DNA of 64,000 nucleotides, from positions 186,001 to 250,000 of the forward strand of contig CAWGKC010000017.1 in the NCBI GenBank assembly GCA_963823105.1. Reading direction: 5' to 3'. The number at the start of each line of letters is the position of its first letter. The stretch's first letter is position 1. Under the pieces are notes generated by a model that had not been told where the DNA came from, made no database searches, and was given only the letters and a program-made list of their open reading frames with translations. The position numbers and the translations under genes were made by a program. Positions 54,957-63,214 of this stretch are shown one piece after another. This DNA is from JAJYKC01 sp963823105 (lineage in GTDB: Bacteria > Acidobacteriota > Terriglobia > Bryobacterales > Bryobacteraceae).

Positions 54957-56168
54957 TTACCCCACGGCCGGTCTGCGGGCGTCGGCGATCACGCCAAAGC
55001 GGCTGGAGCGAATGGCGAAGTGTCCCACCAGGCTTTTTTTCGCTTCTTTCACCGGAGCCTGTTTTTCCACCAGCAGGTCCGCCAAATTTTGAATGCCTTT
55101 GGCGATTTCCGAGCCGTGCGGCAGCCATGTCCCATCGTTCAGCGCGCGCTGGACGCTTTGGTAGTCGTTGGGAAGACTGGCAAACACCGGCACTCCCAGA
55201 ATCCGCTCCACTTCGTTCAGAGTCAGCACCGGACGCTTGGTGCAGCGATTCAATACGACCACGCAGCGGCTGGCCAATTGCACTTGTTCCAGATAATCCA
55301 GTTTCTCGCGGGCCATATGCAGCGCCGGCGCCTCCGGCGTGCATACCATGACGATCCTCTTGGCTTCGGCCATCGCCTCCAGCGCCAGAATGTCGCAGCG
55401 GCCGGAAATATCCAGACAGATCGAATCGTAGTTCCGGCGCATGAATTCGAGCAAGCGGCGGATATGGGTCGCCTCCGGTTGCGCGGAGGGTTTGGTTGCG
55501 CCCGAATGGAGCACGTCCACCCCGCCCACCCGGGTCACCAACTGCGGCCAGAAATTCTCGTCCAGGCTCACGGCGCGATCGATCGCGTCGATCGTCGAAT
55601 TGGCGTTGTGCAGCTTCAATAGAAAGCGCAGGATTCCGCCCGCCAGATCGAAATCCGCGAGCGCCACGGAACCCGCCGCATCCTTGGCCAGAGCCGCCGC
55701 GACGTTCATCGCCACGGTGGTGGCGCCGACGCCGCCCTTCACCGGCATAAAGCAAAACACTTTTTCCGTCGCCATCGACTTCACCGGCCGCGCCTGGAGG
55801 CCGCTGAGCACATGCAGGAAACATTCCTCCAGCATGTTCCGGTCGAACGGCGCCGTCGCGAACTCGCGGATTCCCGCCCGCATGCACTCCAGCAGCACAT
55901 GGTTGTCGCAGGTCCTTCCCACGGCGACAATCTGCAATCCGGGATAATTCCGTTCCGCCTCGATGGCCAATGCGAGCGCCTCGCGCAGCGATTCGGTGCT
56001 CAACAGGATCGCTTCGGGAGCATGCGCACGCAACATGCGTAGGAACTCCACCGGCGGCGGATACGCTTCCACCGTCCGCAAAATATCCACCATGCCGTCC
56101 ACGGCCTCGCACAGCGATTCGCGCAATTCGTAATCCGGACAAACCACCATCACGTTCAGCATCGACAA
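54957..56168 (-). CDS. CpaE/TadZ-like pilus assembly ATPase
   Basis: A 403-residue protein. Residues 1-120 form a receiver-like domain without a clear phospho-Asp site, followed by a MinD/ParA-type ATPase with the deviant Walker A KGGVGATTVAMNVAAALA, where the second Lys is Ala as usual in CpaE, and VALADFDLAGG as the Walker A-prime region. CpaE/TadZ places type IVb (tad) pili at a cell pole. No other cpa/tad gene is in the window, so it is isolated. The reading frame is intact. Confidence 0.8.
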   Translation of the reverse strand: MSMLNVMVVCPDYELRESLCEAVDGMVDILRTVEAYPPPVEFLRMLRAHAPEAILLSTESLREALALAIEAERNYPGLQIVAVGRTCDNHVLLECMRAGIREFATAPFDRNMLEECFLHVLSGLQARPVKSMATEKVFCFMPVKGGVGATTVAMNVAAALAKDAAGSVALADFDLAGGILRFLLKLHNANSTIDAIDRAVSLDENFWPQLVTRVGGVDVLHSGATKPSAQPEATHIRRLLEFMRRNYDSICLDISGRCDILALEAMAEAKRIVMVCTPEAPALHMAREKLDYLEQVQLASRCVVVLNRCTKRPVLTLNEVERILGVPVFASLPNDYQSVQRALNDGTWLPHGSEIAKGIQNLADLLVEKQAPVKEAKKSLVGHFAIRSSRFGVIADARRPAVG

Positions 56169-56228
56169 TGTGACCCCTAAGGTCTTATCGGTGTCGCGGT
56201 GGGTTGTTTGAGCGGGTACCGGATTCTT

Positions 56229-56681
56229 CTACAATGCCGACAGTGCCGATGTGCAATGCGGGCACCGCGAGGCCGCTAGCGGGATTTCCATCGCGCAAAA
56301 CGGGCAGGTTTTCGTCTTGGCCGGCTCGGGGGCGGGCGCCGGCTTGGGCATCATCTTATTCGCCGCCTTCACGACCAAGAACACGGCGAAGGCCACAATC
56401 AGGAAATTGATCACCGCGTTTAAGAAAAGCCCGTAATTCAAGGTAACGACGCCTTTAACCGCCTTGGCCTCGGCCAATGTCGCCCCGTCCGGTAGCGCGC
56501 CTTTCATCACCACGAATAAATTGGTGAAATCGACGCCTTTCAATAACAGGCCGACCGGCGGCATCAAAATGTCGTTGACGAACGAAGTCACGATCGCTCC
56601 GAAAGCCACGCCGATCACGATGCCCACCGCCAAGTCGAGGACGTTGCCTCGGGCGATAAATGTCCTAAACTCTTTAAGCAA
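56229..56681 (-). CDS. mscL: Large-conductance mechanosensitive channel with C-terminal zinc ribbon
   Basis: A 150-residue MscL: FRTFIARGNVLDLAVGIVIG is the gate helix with GAIVTSFVNDILMPPVGLLL, and NAVINFLIVAFAVFLVVKAA is TM2. The usual cytoplasmic helix is replaced by a proline-rich linker (KPAPAPEPAKTK) and a zinc-ribbon-like end, CPFCAMEIPLAASRCPHC, with two CxxC pairs. The channel opens under membrane tension to release solutes. The added ribbon may bind zinc or a partner in the cytoplasm. A ribosome binding site (AGGAGG) precedes ATG 56681. Confidence 0.92.
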   Translation of the reverse strand: MLKEFRTFIARGNVLDLAVGIVIGVAFGAIVTSFVNDILMPPVGLLLKGVDFTNLFVVMKGALPDGATLAEAKAVKGVVTLNYGLFLNAVINFLIVAFAVFLVVKAANKMMPKPAPAPEPAKTKTCPFCAMEIPLAASRCPHCTSALSAL

Positions 56682-56785
56682 GTTGTTTCCTCCTTAGTCG
56701 GACGCCTCAATGGGCGCGGGATGTATTACAGCAAGCTTCCCGCCTGCAACGCAACTGGGCGCGCGGGAGCCGGCCGATCAACTTT

Positions 56786-56902
56786 ATGGCGACCGGTCGT
56801 CGGGGGGTGAAGGATCCGTTCTGGTATAAGTGGTGGATCTCGACGCACATGAAAGACATGTCGCAGGAAGAATTGGAGGCGCTACAGGAGCGATGGGGAT
56901 GA
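56786..56902 (+). CDS. Small hypothetical protein coupled to MmcQ
   Basis: A 38-codon ORF ending KDPFWYKWWISTHMKDMSQE, then ELEALQERWG. Its TGA overlaps the ATG of the MmcQ gene (ATGA at 56899-56902), which suggests translational coupling. The Trp-rich sequence reads as protein, and the frame is open further upstream (ARGSRPINF before the ATG), so the start is uncertain. No family is recognised. Confidence 0.45.
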   Translation: MATGRRGVKDPFWYKWWISTHMKDMSQEELEALQERWG

Positions 56903-57228
56903 CGGCGCAGGAATTCCGCGAGATGGCGCTGAGCTTTCCGGAGGTGGAGGAGAAGGCGCATCGGGATCATCCGGACTTCCGGGTGTGCGGGAGGATTTTC
57001 GCGACGTTGAGTTATCCGGACGAGGCATGGGGAATGGTGAAGCTGCCGCCGGAGCAGCAGGAGGCGTTTGTGGCAGCCGAGCCGAAGGGGTTTGCGCCGG
57101 TGAAGGGCGCGTGGGGGCGGCAGGGCTGCACGAGTGTGCGGCTGAAGGACGTGAAGAAGAGCACGCTGCGGCGGGCGATGGCGGTGGCGTGGGAGGATGC
57201 GGGACGGAAGAAGCCGCGCCGCTCTTAA
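56899..57228 (+). CDS. MmcQ/YjbR family DNA-binding-like protein
   Basis: A 109-residue protein with the CyaY-like MmcQ/YjbR fold: FREMALSFPEVEEKAHRDHP, DFRVCGRIFATLSYPDEAWG and VKLPPEQQEAFVAAEP, ending with a basic tail (GRKKPRRS). The family is named for DNA binding in one member, but the role is unknown for most. I start at ATG 56899 (MTAQEFREM); the longer ORF from 56830 overlaps a small coupled gene. Confidence 0.8.
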   Translation: MTAQEFREMALSFPEVEEKAHRDHPDFRVCGRIFATLSYPDEAWGMVKLPPEQQEAFVAAEPKGFAPVKGAWGRQGCTSVRLKDVKKSTLRRAMAVAWEDAGRKKPRRS

Positions 57229-57256
57229 ACCTCCGCCGCTGTTATAGACTGCATAC

Positions 57257-58178
57257 ATGCGGAAATTTACCGTTGGTCTTGTGTTACTCTGCGCCTTTTC
57301 CTTGGCGCCGGCATTTGCTCAGTCGAGCGCGAATCCGTTTGTGGGGCGATGGGATTTTAATATCGTTACGCCGGGCGGGACGCGCGCCTGATTGGCTGGG
57401 GGTGACGGAGAAGGAGGGGAAGCTGGACGTTTGGTTTCAGCCGACGGGGGGGAACGTATACGAGGTGAAGGATTTCAAGGTGGAGGGGACGCATATGACC
57501 CTCAATTTGTCGAAGACGATGACGTGGGAGCTGGACGCGAGCGGCGGGAAACTGACGGGGGTGCAGAAGCGCGGGACCAACACGATCGAGTTGGCGGGGG
57601 TGAGAGCGCCGGAGTTGAAGCGCAAGGCTCCGAAGGCGTGGACGAAGCCAGAGGCGCTGTTCAACGGCAAGAACCTGGACGGGTGGGAGCCGATCGGCGA
57701 TACGGCGCATAGCCATTGGATGGTGAAGGACGGGCTGCTGGTGAACGAGGCGCACGGGGCGAACCTGAGAACGACGCGGACGTTTAACGATTTCAAAGTG
57801 CATTTCGAGGTGAACTGCCCGGACGGGGGCAACAGCGGATTTTATTTGCGCGGGCGGTATGAGACGCAGATCGAATACGAGCCGCTGAACGAGAATCCGG
57901 TGGAGCGGCGGATTGGGTCGATTTACGGAAGGATCGCGCCGAAGCTGGATCTGCCGCGGACGCCGGGGAATTGGGAGACGTTCGATATTACGCTGGTGGG
58001 GCGCACGGTGACGGTGGTGCGCAACGGCGTGACGACGATCGACCACAAGGAAATCGAGGGGATTACGGGCGGGGCGTTGGACGCCAACGAGGGCGAACCG
58101 GGGCCGTTCTACATTCAGGGAGACCACACGGGCGGGTTGAAATTCCGCAACATTACGGTGGAGGTTCCGAAGGGTTAG
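57257..58178 (+). CDS. Secreted DUF1080 (3-keto-disaccharide hydrolase) domain protein, one frameshift
   Basis: The start RKFTVGLVLLCAFSLAPAFA is a clear signal peptide, followed by NPFVGRWDFNIVTPGGTRA; an indel near 57388 leads into DWLGVTEKEGKLDVWFQPTG in the next frame. The C-terminal 190 residues are the DUF1080 concanavalin-like domain: EALFNGKNLDGWEPIGDTAH, GNSGFYLRGRYETQIEY and GPFYIQGDHTGGLKFRNI. Such domains hydrolyse or bind glycosides, with some acting on 3-keto sugars. The stop overlaps the convergent modA by four bases. Confidence 0.85.
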
Positions 58179-58942
58179 GGCGGGGTGAGGCCGTGGGCGG
58201 AGAGGACGGCGCGGCCGGCGGGGCCGAGGAGAAACTCGACGAATTGGCGGGCGAGGGCGGGCTGTTTGGTCCCGGTGACGATGCCGACGGCTTGGCGGAT
58301 GGGGGCGTGATTGGCGGGTAGGAGAGTTCCGCCTTTCGCGGCGATGAGCGTCCAGGAGACGATGGCGGCGTCGGCGTTTTGGCTTTCGGCGTACTGAAGG
58401 GCTTGACTGACGTTTTCGCCGTAGACGATTTTGGGCTGGAGGCGGGTCCAGAGGCCGGTGCGCTCCAGGAGGTCCTTGGCGGCGGCGCCGTAGGGGGCGA
58501 ACTGGGGGTTGGCGATGGCGATGCGCTGGACATCGGGCGAGAGCAACTGGTTTAGATCGTGGAGGTTGCCGGTGAAGGACCAGAGACCGAGGCGGCCGAT
58601 GGCGTAGACGTGGACGCTGGCGGGGTCGATGTGGCCGGAGGCGGCTAAGTCCTTTACGTAGTTCTCGTTGGCGGAGATGAAGACGTCGAAGGGGGCGCCA
58701 TTTTCGATTTGTTTGGCGAGGACGCCGCTGGAGCCGAGGGAGAAACGGAGGGCGGCGCCGGATTTCTGCTGAAAGGCCTGGGAGAGGCTCTGTTGGGCCT
58801 GAGCGAGGTCGGCGGCGGCGGCGATGGTGAGGGTGGCGGCGGAGGTGGTTGGTGAAGAAAACAGGACAGTTAGCAATAAGACGGGAAGAGAACTTGACAA
58901 TGCTCCGCTAAGCTTTAATAATAAAGAAGGACTAAATAGCAT
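58175..58942 (-). CDS. modA: Molybdate-binding periplasmic protein ModA
   Basis: A 255-residue solute-binding protein with a signal segment (LPVLLLTVLFSSPTTSAA). The mature protein begins LTIAAAADLAQAQQSLSQAF and has LRFSLGSSGVLAKQIENGAP, then FDVFISANENYVKDLAASGH, the Ser/Ala pattern that binds molybdate or tungstate in ModA. It delivers the oxyanion to a ModBC ABC transporter, but no modB or modC follows. ATG 58942 is chosen; its first 17 codons overlap the divergent dnaK promoter, so TTG 58900 is an alternative start. Confidence 0.88.
   Translation of the reverse strand: MLFSPSLLLKLSGALSSSLPVLLLTVLFSSPTTSAATLTIAAAADLAQAQQSLSQAFQQKSGAALRFSLGSSGVLAKQIENGAPFDVFISANENYVKDLAASGHIDPASVHVYAIGRLGLWSFTGNLHDLNQLLSPDVQRIAIANPQFAPYGAAAKDLLERTGLWTRLQPKIVYGENVSQALQYAESQNADAAIVSWTLIAAKGGTLLPANHAPIRQAVGIVTGTKQPALARQFVEFLLGPAGRAVLSAHGLTPP
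58894..58922 (+). promoter_or_regulatory. Sigma-70 type promoter of dnaK
   Basis: TTGACA at 58894-58899, a 17-base spacer, and AATAAT at 58917-58922. Transcription would start near 58930, about 60 bases before the dnaK ATG. It lies inside the 5' end of modA on the opposite strand. No CIRCE or HAIR element was found by eye beside it. Confidence 0.65.
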
Positions 58943-58988
58943 CGCTTGCCACTCGCGGCGAGGCACCCCGAGAGGAATTGAGGACGAT

Positions 58989-60917
58989 ATGAGCAAAATT
59001 ATAGGCATCGATTTGGGGACGACGAATTCGGTTGTCTCGGTGATGGAGGGTGGGCAACCGGTTGTCATTCCGAATCAGGAAGGCGGCCGGACGACGCCGT
59101 CGATTGTGGCGTTCACCAAGAGCGGAGAACGGCTGGTGGGGCAGGTGGCCAAGCGGCAATCGGTGACCAATCCCGAGAATACCATCTACTCGATTAAGCG
59201 CTTCATGGGAAGGCGTTTCAACGAAGTGGGCGAGGAGATGAAGCTGGTTCCTTATAAGGTTGTCCCTGGCGAGAATGGGGACGCGCGGGTGGAAGCGGGA
59301 GGGAAGAAGAATTCGCCGCCCGAGATTTCGGCGATGATTCTGGCGAAATTGAAAGAAGCGGCGGAGGCGTACCTGGGCGAGAAGGTCACCAAGGCGGTGA
59401 TCACGGTGCCGGCGTATTTTAACGACGCGCAGCGGCAGGCGACGAAGGACGCGGGGCAGATCGCGGGCCTGGAAGTGATGCGCATCATCAACGAGCCGAC
59501 GGCGGCGGCGCTGGCTTACGGGTTGGACAAGAAGAAGGACGAAACGATCGTCGTATACGATTTCGGCGGCGGCACGTTCGACGTGTCGATTCTCGAAGTG
59601 GGCGACGGGGTGGTGGAGGTGAAATCGACGAACGGGGATACGCACCTGGGCGGGGACAACATCGATCACCGGATCATCGACTGGCTGATTCAGGAGTTCA
59701 AGAAAGAAACGGGCGTGGACGTTTCGAAAGATCAGATGGCTCTGCAGCGTTTGAAGGAAGCGGCGGAGAAGGCGAAGATCGAGCTTTCGGCGGTGCTGGA
59801 GACGGAAGTGAACCTGCCGTTTTTGACGGCGGACGCGAGCGGCCCCAAGCACATGAACGTGAAGCTGACGCGGGCGCGGTTCGAGCAGATGGTGGACGAT
59901 ATTCTGCAACGGTCGGTGGGGCCGTGCAAGCAGGCGCTGCAGGACGCGGGGTTGACGCCGCCGCAGATCGACGAAATCGTGCTGGTGGGCGGTTCGACGC
60001 GCATTCCGAAGGTGCAGCAGATCGTGCGGGAGCTTTTCGGCAAGGAGCCGAACAAGAGCGTGAACCCGGACGAGGTGGTGGCGGTGGGCGCGGCGGTGCA
60101 GGGCGGCGTGCTGGGCGGCGAAGTGAAGGACGTGCTGCTGCTGGACGTGACGCCGTTGTCGCTGGGCATCGAGACGCTGGGCGGGGTGTTCACGAAGTTG
60201 ATCGAGCGGAACACGACGATTCCGACGCGGAAGAGCGAGACGTTTTCGACGGCGTCGGACAATCAGACCTCGGTTGAGATCAAGGTGTATCAGGGCGAGC
60301 GGGCGATGGCGGCGGACAACCGGATGCTGGGGGTGTTCCAGCTTGTGGGGATTCCGAACGCGCCGCGCGGCGTGCCGCAGGTGGAAGTGACGTTCGACAT
60401 CGACGCCAACGGCATCCTGAACGTGCTGGCGAAGGACAAGGCGACGAACAACGAGCAGAAGATCACGATCACGTCGTCGTCGGGGCTGAGCAAGGACGAA
60501 GTGGAGAAGATGGCGAAGGAAGCCGAGGCGCACGTCGGCGACGACCGGAAGAAGAAAGAAGAGATCGAATCGCGGAACCGGGCCGATGCGATGGTGTACA
60601 ACATCGAGAAGATGTTGAAGGATCACCGGGACAAGATCGGCGACGCGGAGGCGAAGGACGTGGAGTCGGCGATCGAGGAAACGAAGAAGGCCATGAGCGA
60701 AGGCGGCGTGGACCGGATCAACCAGGCGACGTCGAAGCTGGAGACGGCAAGCCACAAGCTGGCGGAGGCGATGTACAAATCCGCGGCGCCGCCGCCGGGT
60801 GGCGGAGCGGCGGGAGACGGGCACGGCGCGGGCGCGGCGGGCGACGGGGCGGGCGGGGGGAAGCCGAAAGACGACGTAGTGGACGCCGAGTTCGTGGACG
60901 TGGATGAGAAGAAGTAA
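58989..60917 (+). CDS. dnaK: Molecular chaperone DnaK (Hsp70)
   Basis: A 642-residue Hsp70. The ATPase domain begins KIIGIDLGTTNSVVSVMEGG, with VYDFGGGTFDVSILEVGDGV (phosphate 2) and IVLVGGSTRIPKVQQIV (adenosine) motifs; the substrate-binding domain contains LLLDVTPLSLGIETLGGVFT; the tail is glycine-rich and ends VDAEFVDVDEKK. It binds unfolded proteins in an ATP cycle with DnaJ and a nucleotide exchange factor. GrpE is not between dnaK and dnaJ. I start at ATG 58989. The frame is intact. Confidence 0.97.
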   Translation: MSKIIGIDLGTTNSVVSVMEGGQPVVIPNQEGGRTTPSIVAFTKSGERLVGQVAKRQSVTNPENTIYSIKRFMGRRFNEVGEEMKLVPYKVVPGENGDARVEAGGKKNSPPEISAMILAKLKEAAEAYLGEKVTKAVITVPAYFNDAQRQATKDAGQIAGLEVMRIINEPTAAALAYGLDKKKDETIVVYDFGGGTFDVSILEVGDGVVEVKSTNGDTHLGGDNIDHRIIDWLIQEFKKETGVDVSKDQMALQRLKEAAEKAKIELSAVLETEVNLPFLTADASGPKHMNVKLTRARFEQMVDDILQRSVGPCKQALQDAGLTPPQIDEIVLVGGSTRIPKVQQIVRELFGKEPNKSVNPDEVVAVGAAVQGGVLGGEVKDVLLLDVTPLSLGIETLGGVFTKLIERNTTIPTRKSETFSTASDNQTSVEIKVYQGERAMAADNRMLGVFQLVGIPNAPRGVPQVEVTFDIDANGILNVLAKDKATNNEQKITITSSSGLSKDEVEKMAKEAEAHVGDDRKKKEEIESRNRADAMVYNIEKMLKDHRDKIGDAEAKDVESAIEETKKAMSEGGVDRINQATSKLETASHKLAEAMYKSAAPPPGGGAAGDGHGAGAAGDGAGGGKPKDDVVDAEFVDVDEKK

Positions 60918-60956
60918 GCCGGCCGGTAGTTCCGGCAGCGAGTGAAGTAGCGACTG

Positions 60957-60978
60957 GGGGCCGGGTTCGACCGGCCCC
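60957..60978 (+). other. Strong hairpin between dnaK and dnaJ
   Basis: GGGGCCGG and CCGGCCCC form a perfect 8-base stem around the loop GTTCGA, 40 bases after the dnaK stop and ten before dnaJ. There is no T-run, only ATTCTTT after a few bases. It may weaken transcription or stabilise the dnaK message, so that more DnaK than DnaJ is made; it could also hinder the ribosome at dnaJ. Confidence 0.45.
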
Positions 60979-60987
60979 GGATTCTTT

Positions 60988-62163
60988 ATGGCGAGCAAGC
61001 AAGATTATTACGCGACGCTAGGCGTCTCCCGCGAGGCCAAGGAAGAGGAACTGCGCAAATCGTACCGGCGGCTGGTTCGCAAGTTTCATCCGGACGTGAA
61101 TCCGGGGGACAAGGCGGCCGAGGAGCGGTTCAAGAAGATCCAGGAAGCCTACGACGTCCTGAGCGACAAAAAGAAGCGCGAAGTATACGACCAATACGGG
61201 TTTTACTCGGACCATATTCCGCCGGGAGGGCCGGGGGCGGGAGGTGGAGCAGGACAGTCGCGGCCGGGGCCGGACGTCAATTTTAACGGATTCGATTTTC
61301 GCGATTTCGCCGGCGGGACGGCGGCGGGGAGCCAGGGCGCGGGCGAAGCCGGATTCCGGGATATTTTCAGCCAGTTTTTCGCAGGGAAGGCCCGCAAGCA
61401 AGAGGCGGCGGCGGCTCCCGAGCGGGGCAGCGACCTTGAATATGGATTGAATATCGGGTTCTGGGATTCGATCCGGGGGACGCAGGTGAAGCTGAACGTG
61501 AGCCGGCAGGAGACCTGCGCGACGTGCAATGGAAGCGGGGCTTCGGGCGGAGGATCGGCGGTGTGTCCGGAGTGCGATGGCACGGGCTCGGTGACGCAGA
61601 TGGCCGGGGCGATGCGATTTAACCTGACCTGTCCGCGATGCGATGGAAAAGGGCGGCTGCGGAATGTGTGTCCAACGTGCCATGGAGACGGGCGTCTGCC
61701 GAGGACGGATGTGGTGGAAGTGCGGATTCCGGCAGGAGCGAATACGGGATCGCGGCTGAGGGTGGCGGGCAAAGGGAACGCGGGAACGATGGGCGCGCCG
61801 GCGGGCGACCTGTACATCAATATTCGCGTGGAGCCGCATCCATTTTTCGTGCGCAACGGGAGCAATATCGAGATTCGCGTGCCGGTGACGGTGACGGAAG
61901 CGGCGCTGGGGGCGAAGATCGACGTGCCGACGGTGGACGGGCGGGCGCAGCTTAAGGTGCCGCAGGGGACGCAGAACGGGCAGAAGTTCCGGATGCGAGA
62001 GAAAGGCGTGTTGGACGCGCGGACGGAGAAGCGCGGGGACCAAATCGTAGAAGTGAATCTGCAGGCTCCGAAGGCGAACGACGAGCGGACGCGGGAGATT
62101 CTGCGGGAACTGGGGCAACTGCATCCGGAAGATCCGCGCGAAGCGTTGTGGGTGGAGGTGTAG
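60988..62163 (+). CDS. dnaJ: Co-chaperone DnaJ (Hsp40)
   Basis: A 391-residue type I DnaJ. The J domain has YATLGVSREAKEEELRKSYR and the HPD triplet in KFHPDVNPG, followed by a Gly/Phe-rich region. Four zinc repeats are present: CATCNGSG, CPECDGTG, CPRCDGKG and CPTCHGDG. The C-terminal domains include AGANTGSRLRVAGKGNAG. It delivers substrates to DnaK and triggers its ATPase. It is ten bases from the inter-gene hairpin and directly followed by hspR. Confidence 0.95.
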   Translation: MASKQDYYATLGVSREAKEEELRKSYRRLVRKFHPDVNPGDKAAEERFKKIQEAYDVLSDKKKREVYDQYGFYSDHIPPGGPGAGGGAGQSRPGPDVNFNGFDFRDFAGGTAAGSQGAGEAGFRDIFSQFFAGKARKQEAAAAPERGSDLEYGLNIGFWDSIRGTQVKLNVSRQETCATCNGSGASGGGSAVCPECDGTGSVTQMAGAMRFNLTCPRCDGKGRLRNVCPTCHGDGRLPRTDVVEVRIPAGANTGSRLRVAGKGNAGTMGAPAGDLYINIRVEPHPFFVRNGSNIEIRVPVTVTEAALGAKIDVPTVDGRAQLKVPQGTQNGQKFRMREKGVLDARTEKRGDQIVEVNLQAPKANDERTREILRELGQLHPEDPREALWVEV

Positions 62164-62165
62164 CG

Positions 62166-62621
62166 ATGGCGCGGGCGCGATCGAAGGCGGCGTATATGAT
62201 CTCGGCGGTGGCCGAGCAGTATCAGATCCATCCGCAGACGCTGCGCTTGTATGAGCGGGAGGGGTTGCTGGCGCCGTCGCGGAGCGATGGGAACACGCGG
62301 CTGTATACGGATGGGGATCTGGAGCGGCTGGAAGTGATCCTTAAGCTGACGCGGGATCTGGGAGTGAATCTGGCGGGGGTGGAGATCATCCTGAACATGC
62401 GCGAGAAGATGGAAGCGATGCAGAACCAGATTCAGGAATTCATGGCGGGGTTGAACCGGGAGATTTCCTCGCGCACGCGGGCGGCGGGTGTGGGGGTGGA
62501 GAATTCGCTGATTCCGGTGGTGTCGCGGAGCGGTGGTGGTGGCGGGGCCGGGGAAGAGGAAGCGGTGAGAGGGGGCGCGCGCGAAGATTCGACCGCTCTC
62601 CGAACCAGCGCTTCGGCCTGA
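62166..62621 (+). CDS. hspR: HspR-like MerR-family heat-shock repressor
   Basis: A 151-residue protein with an N-terminal MerR helix-turn-helix (AYMISAVAEQYQIHPQTLRL, then YEREGLLAPSRSDGNTRLYT) and a helical segment VNLAGVEIILNMREKMEAMQ. The tail is low-complexity (RSGGGGGAGEEEAVRGG). HspR represses dnaK operons together with DnaK as co-repressor. It lies last in the dnaK-dnaJ operon, as in actinobacteria. ATG 62166 is preceded by GGAGGTG, so the GTG at 62148 is rejected. Confidence 0.9.
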   Translation: MARARSKAAYMISAVAEQYQIHPQTLRLYEREGLLAPSRSDGNTRLYTDGDLERLEVILKLTRDLGVNLAGVEIILNMREKMEAMQNQIQEFMAGLNREISSRTRAAGVGVENSLIPVVSRSGGGGGAGEEEAVRGGAREDSTALRTSASA

Positions 62622-62625
62622 GGAA

Positions 62626-62650
62626 ACGGCAGCGGAAAAGTAGCTGCCGT
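62626..62650 (+). terminator. Possible terminator after hspR
   Basis: ACGGCAGC pairs with GCTGCCGT around a nine-base loop, starting five bases after the hspR stop. There is no T-run, so it is only a candidate end of the heat-shock operon. Confidence 0.35.
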
Positions 62651-62770
62651 GCGAAGCGGCGGCGCTGAGCCGGGATTGAACCGCGTGAGACGAATCGATA
62701 TTGGCCGCTTTCGAGGAGGAGTTTTCGAGGGCCGCGGTAATCCCGGTTCGTGAGGTTCGTCATCGGAAGG

Positions 62771-63214
62771 CTATCCTGCTGCCATGGAAACAAATTGGAG
62801 GCTGTCCAGGTGGCGGTAGTCCTTGGGATTGTTCGTCAGGAGCGGCGCCGCCAAAACCAGGGCTGTGGCAGCGATCCATGCGTCGGCCGAACTCATTTGA
62901 CGTCCCTTGCGCGTACTCTCGTTCCGAATGGCGGCCCACGTCGAGCACAAGAGGCTGTCGGAATGGAGCACTGAGAAGTCAGCCAAGTACGTTTCCAGCA
63001 CGTCCCGTTTGCGCGGCCCCCAATTCGCATCAAGAGCGCCTTGGCGCATCTCGGCCAGAGTCATGAATGAAACGATCAACTCGGAACCGCGCATAATGGC
63101 GACGTAGCGCGGCGCAAATTCGGGATGCCACTTAAAGACAAAACTTGCGACGTCCGTATCAAGGACCAGTCTTGCCGTTGCTGTCGGAGGAACGGTCGGT
63201 GTGACGCTGCTCAT
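62771..63214 (-). CDS. PIN-domain VapC-like toxin
   Basis: A 148-residue PIN-domain protein: LVLDTDVASFVFKWHPEFAP carries the first Asp, VSFMTLAEMRQGA the Glu, and GRQMSSADAWIAATALVLAA the next Asp residues, ending LLTNNPKDYRHLDSLQF. All the PIN acidic positions are present, so it is probably an active RNase of the VapC type. It lies after a small gene on the same strand that overlaps it by 56 bases and is the likely antitoxin. The first 14 residues are not conserved-looking, so the true start may be later. Confidence 0.85.
   Translation of the reverse strand: MSSVTPTVPPTATARLVLDTDVASFVFKWHPEFAPRYVAIMRGSELIVSFMTLAEMRQGALDANWGPRKRDVLETYLADFSVLHSDSLLCSTWAAIRNESTRKGRQMSSADAWIAATALVLAAPLLTNNPKDYRHLDSLQFVSMAAG

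Noticed and set aside
58940..58985. Possible inverted repeat upstream of dnaK (TGCCACTCGC / GCGAGGCA)
   Set aside because: Imperfect, and matches neither the CIRCE nor the HAIR consensus.
58932..60998. 688-codon open frame antisense to dnaK
   Set aside because: It mirrors the GC-rich third-position bias of dnaK; the product is a low-complexity His/Arg/Leu sequence with no recognisable domain.
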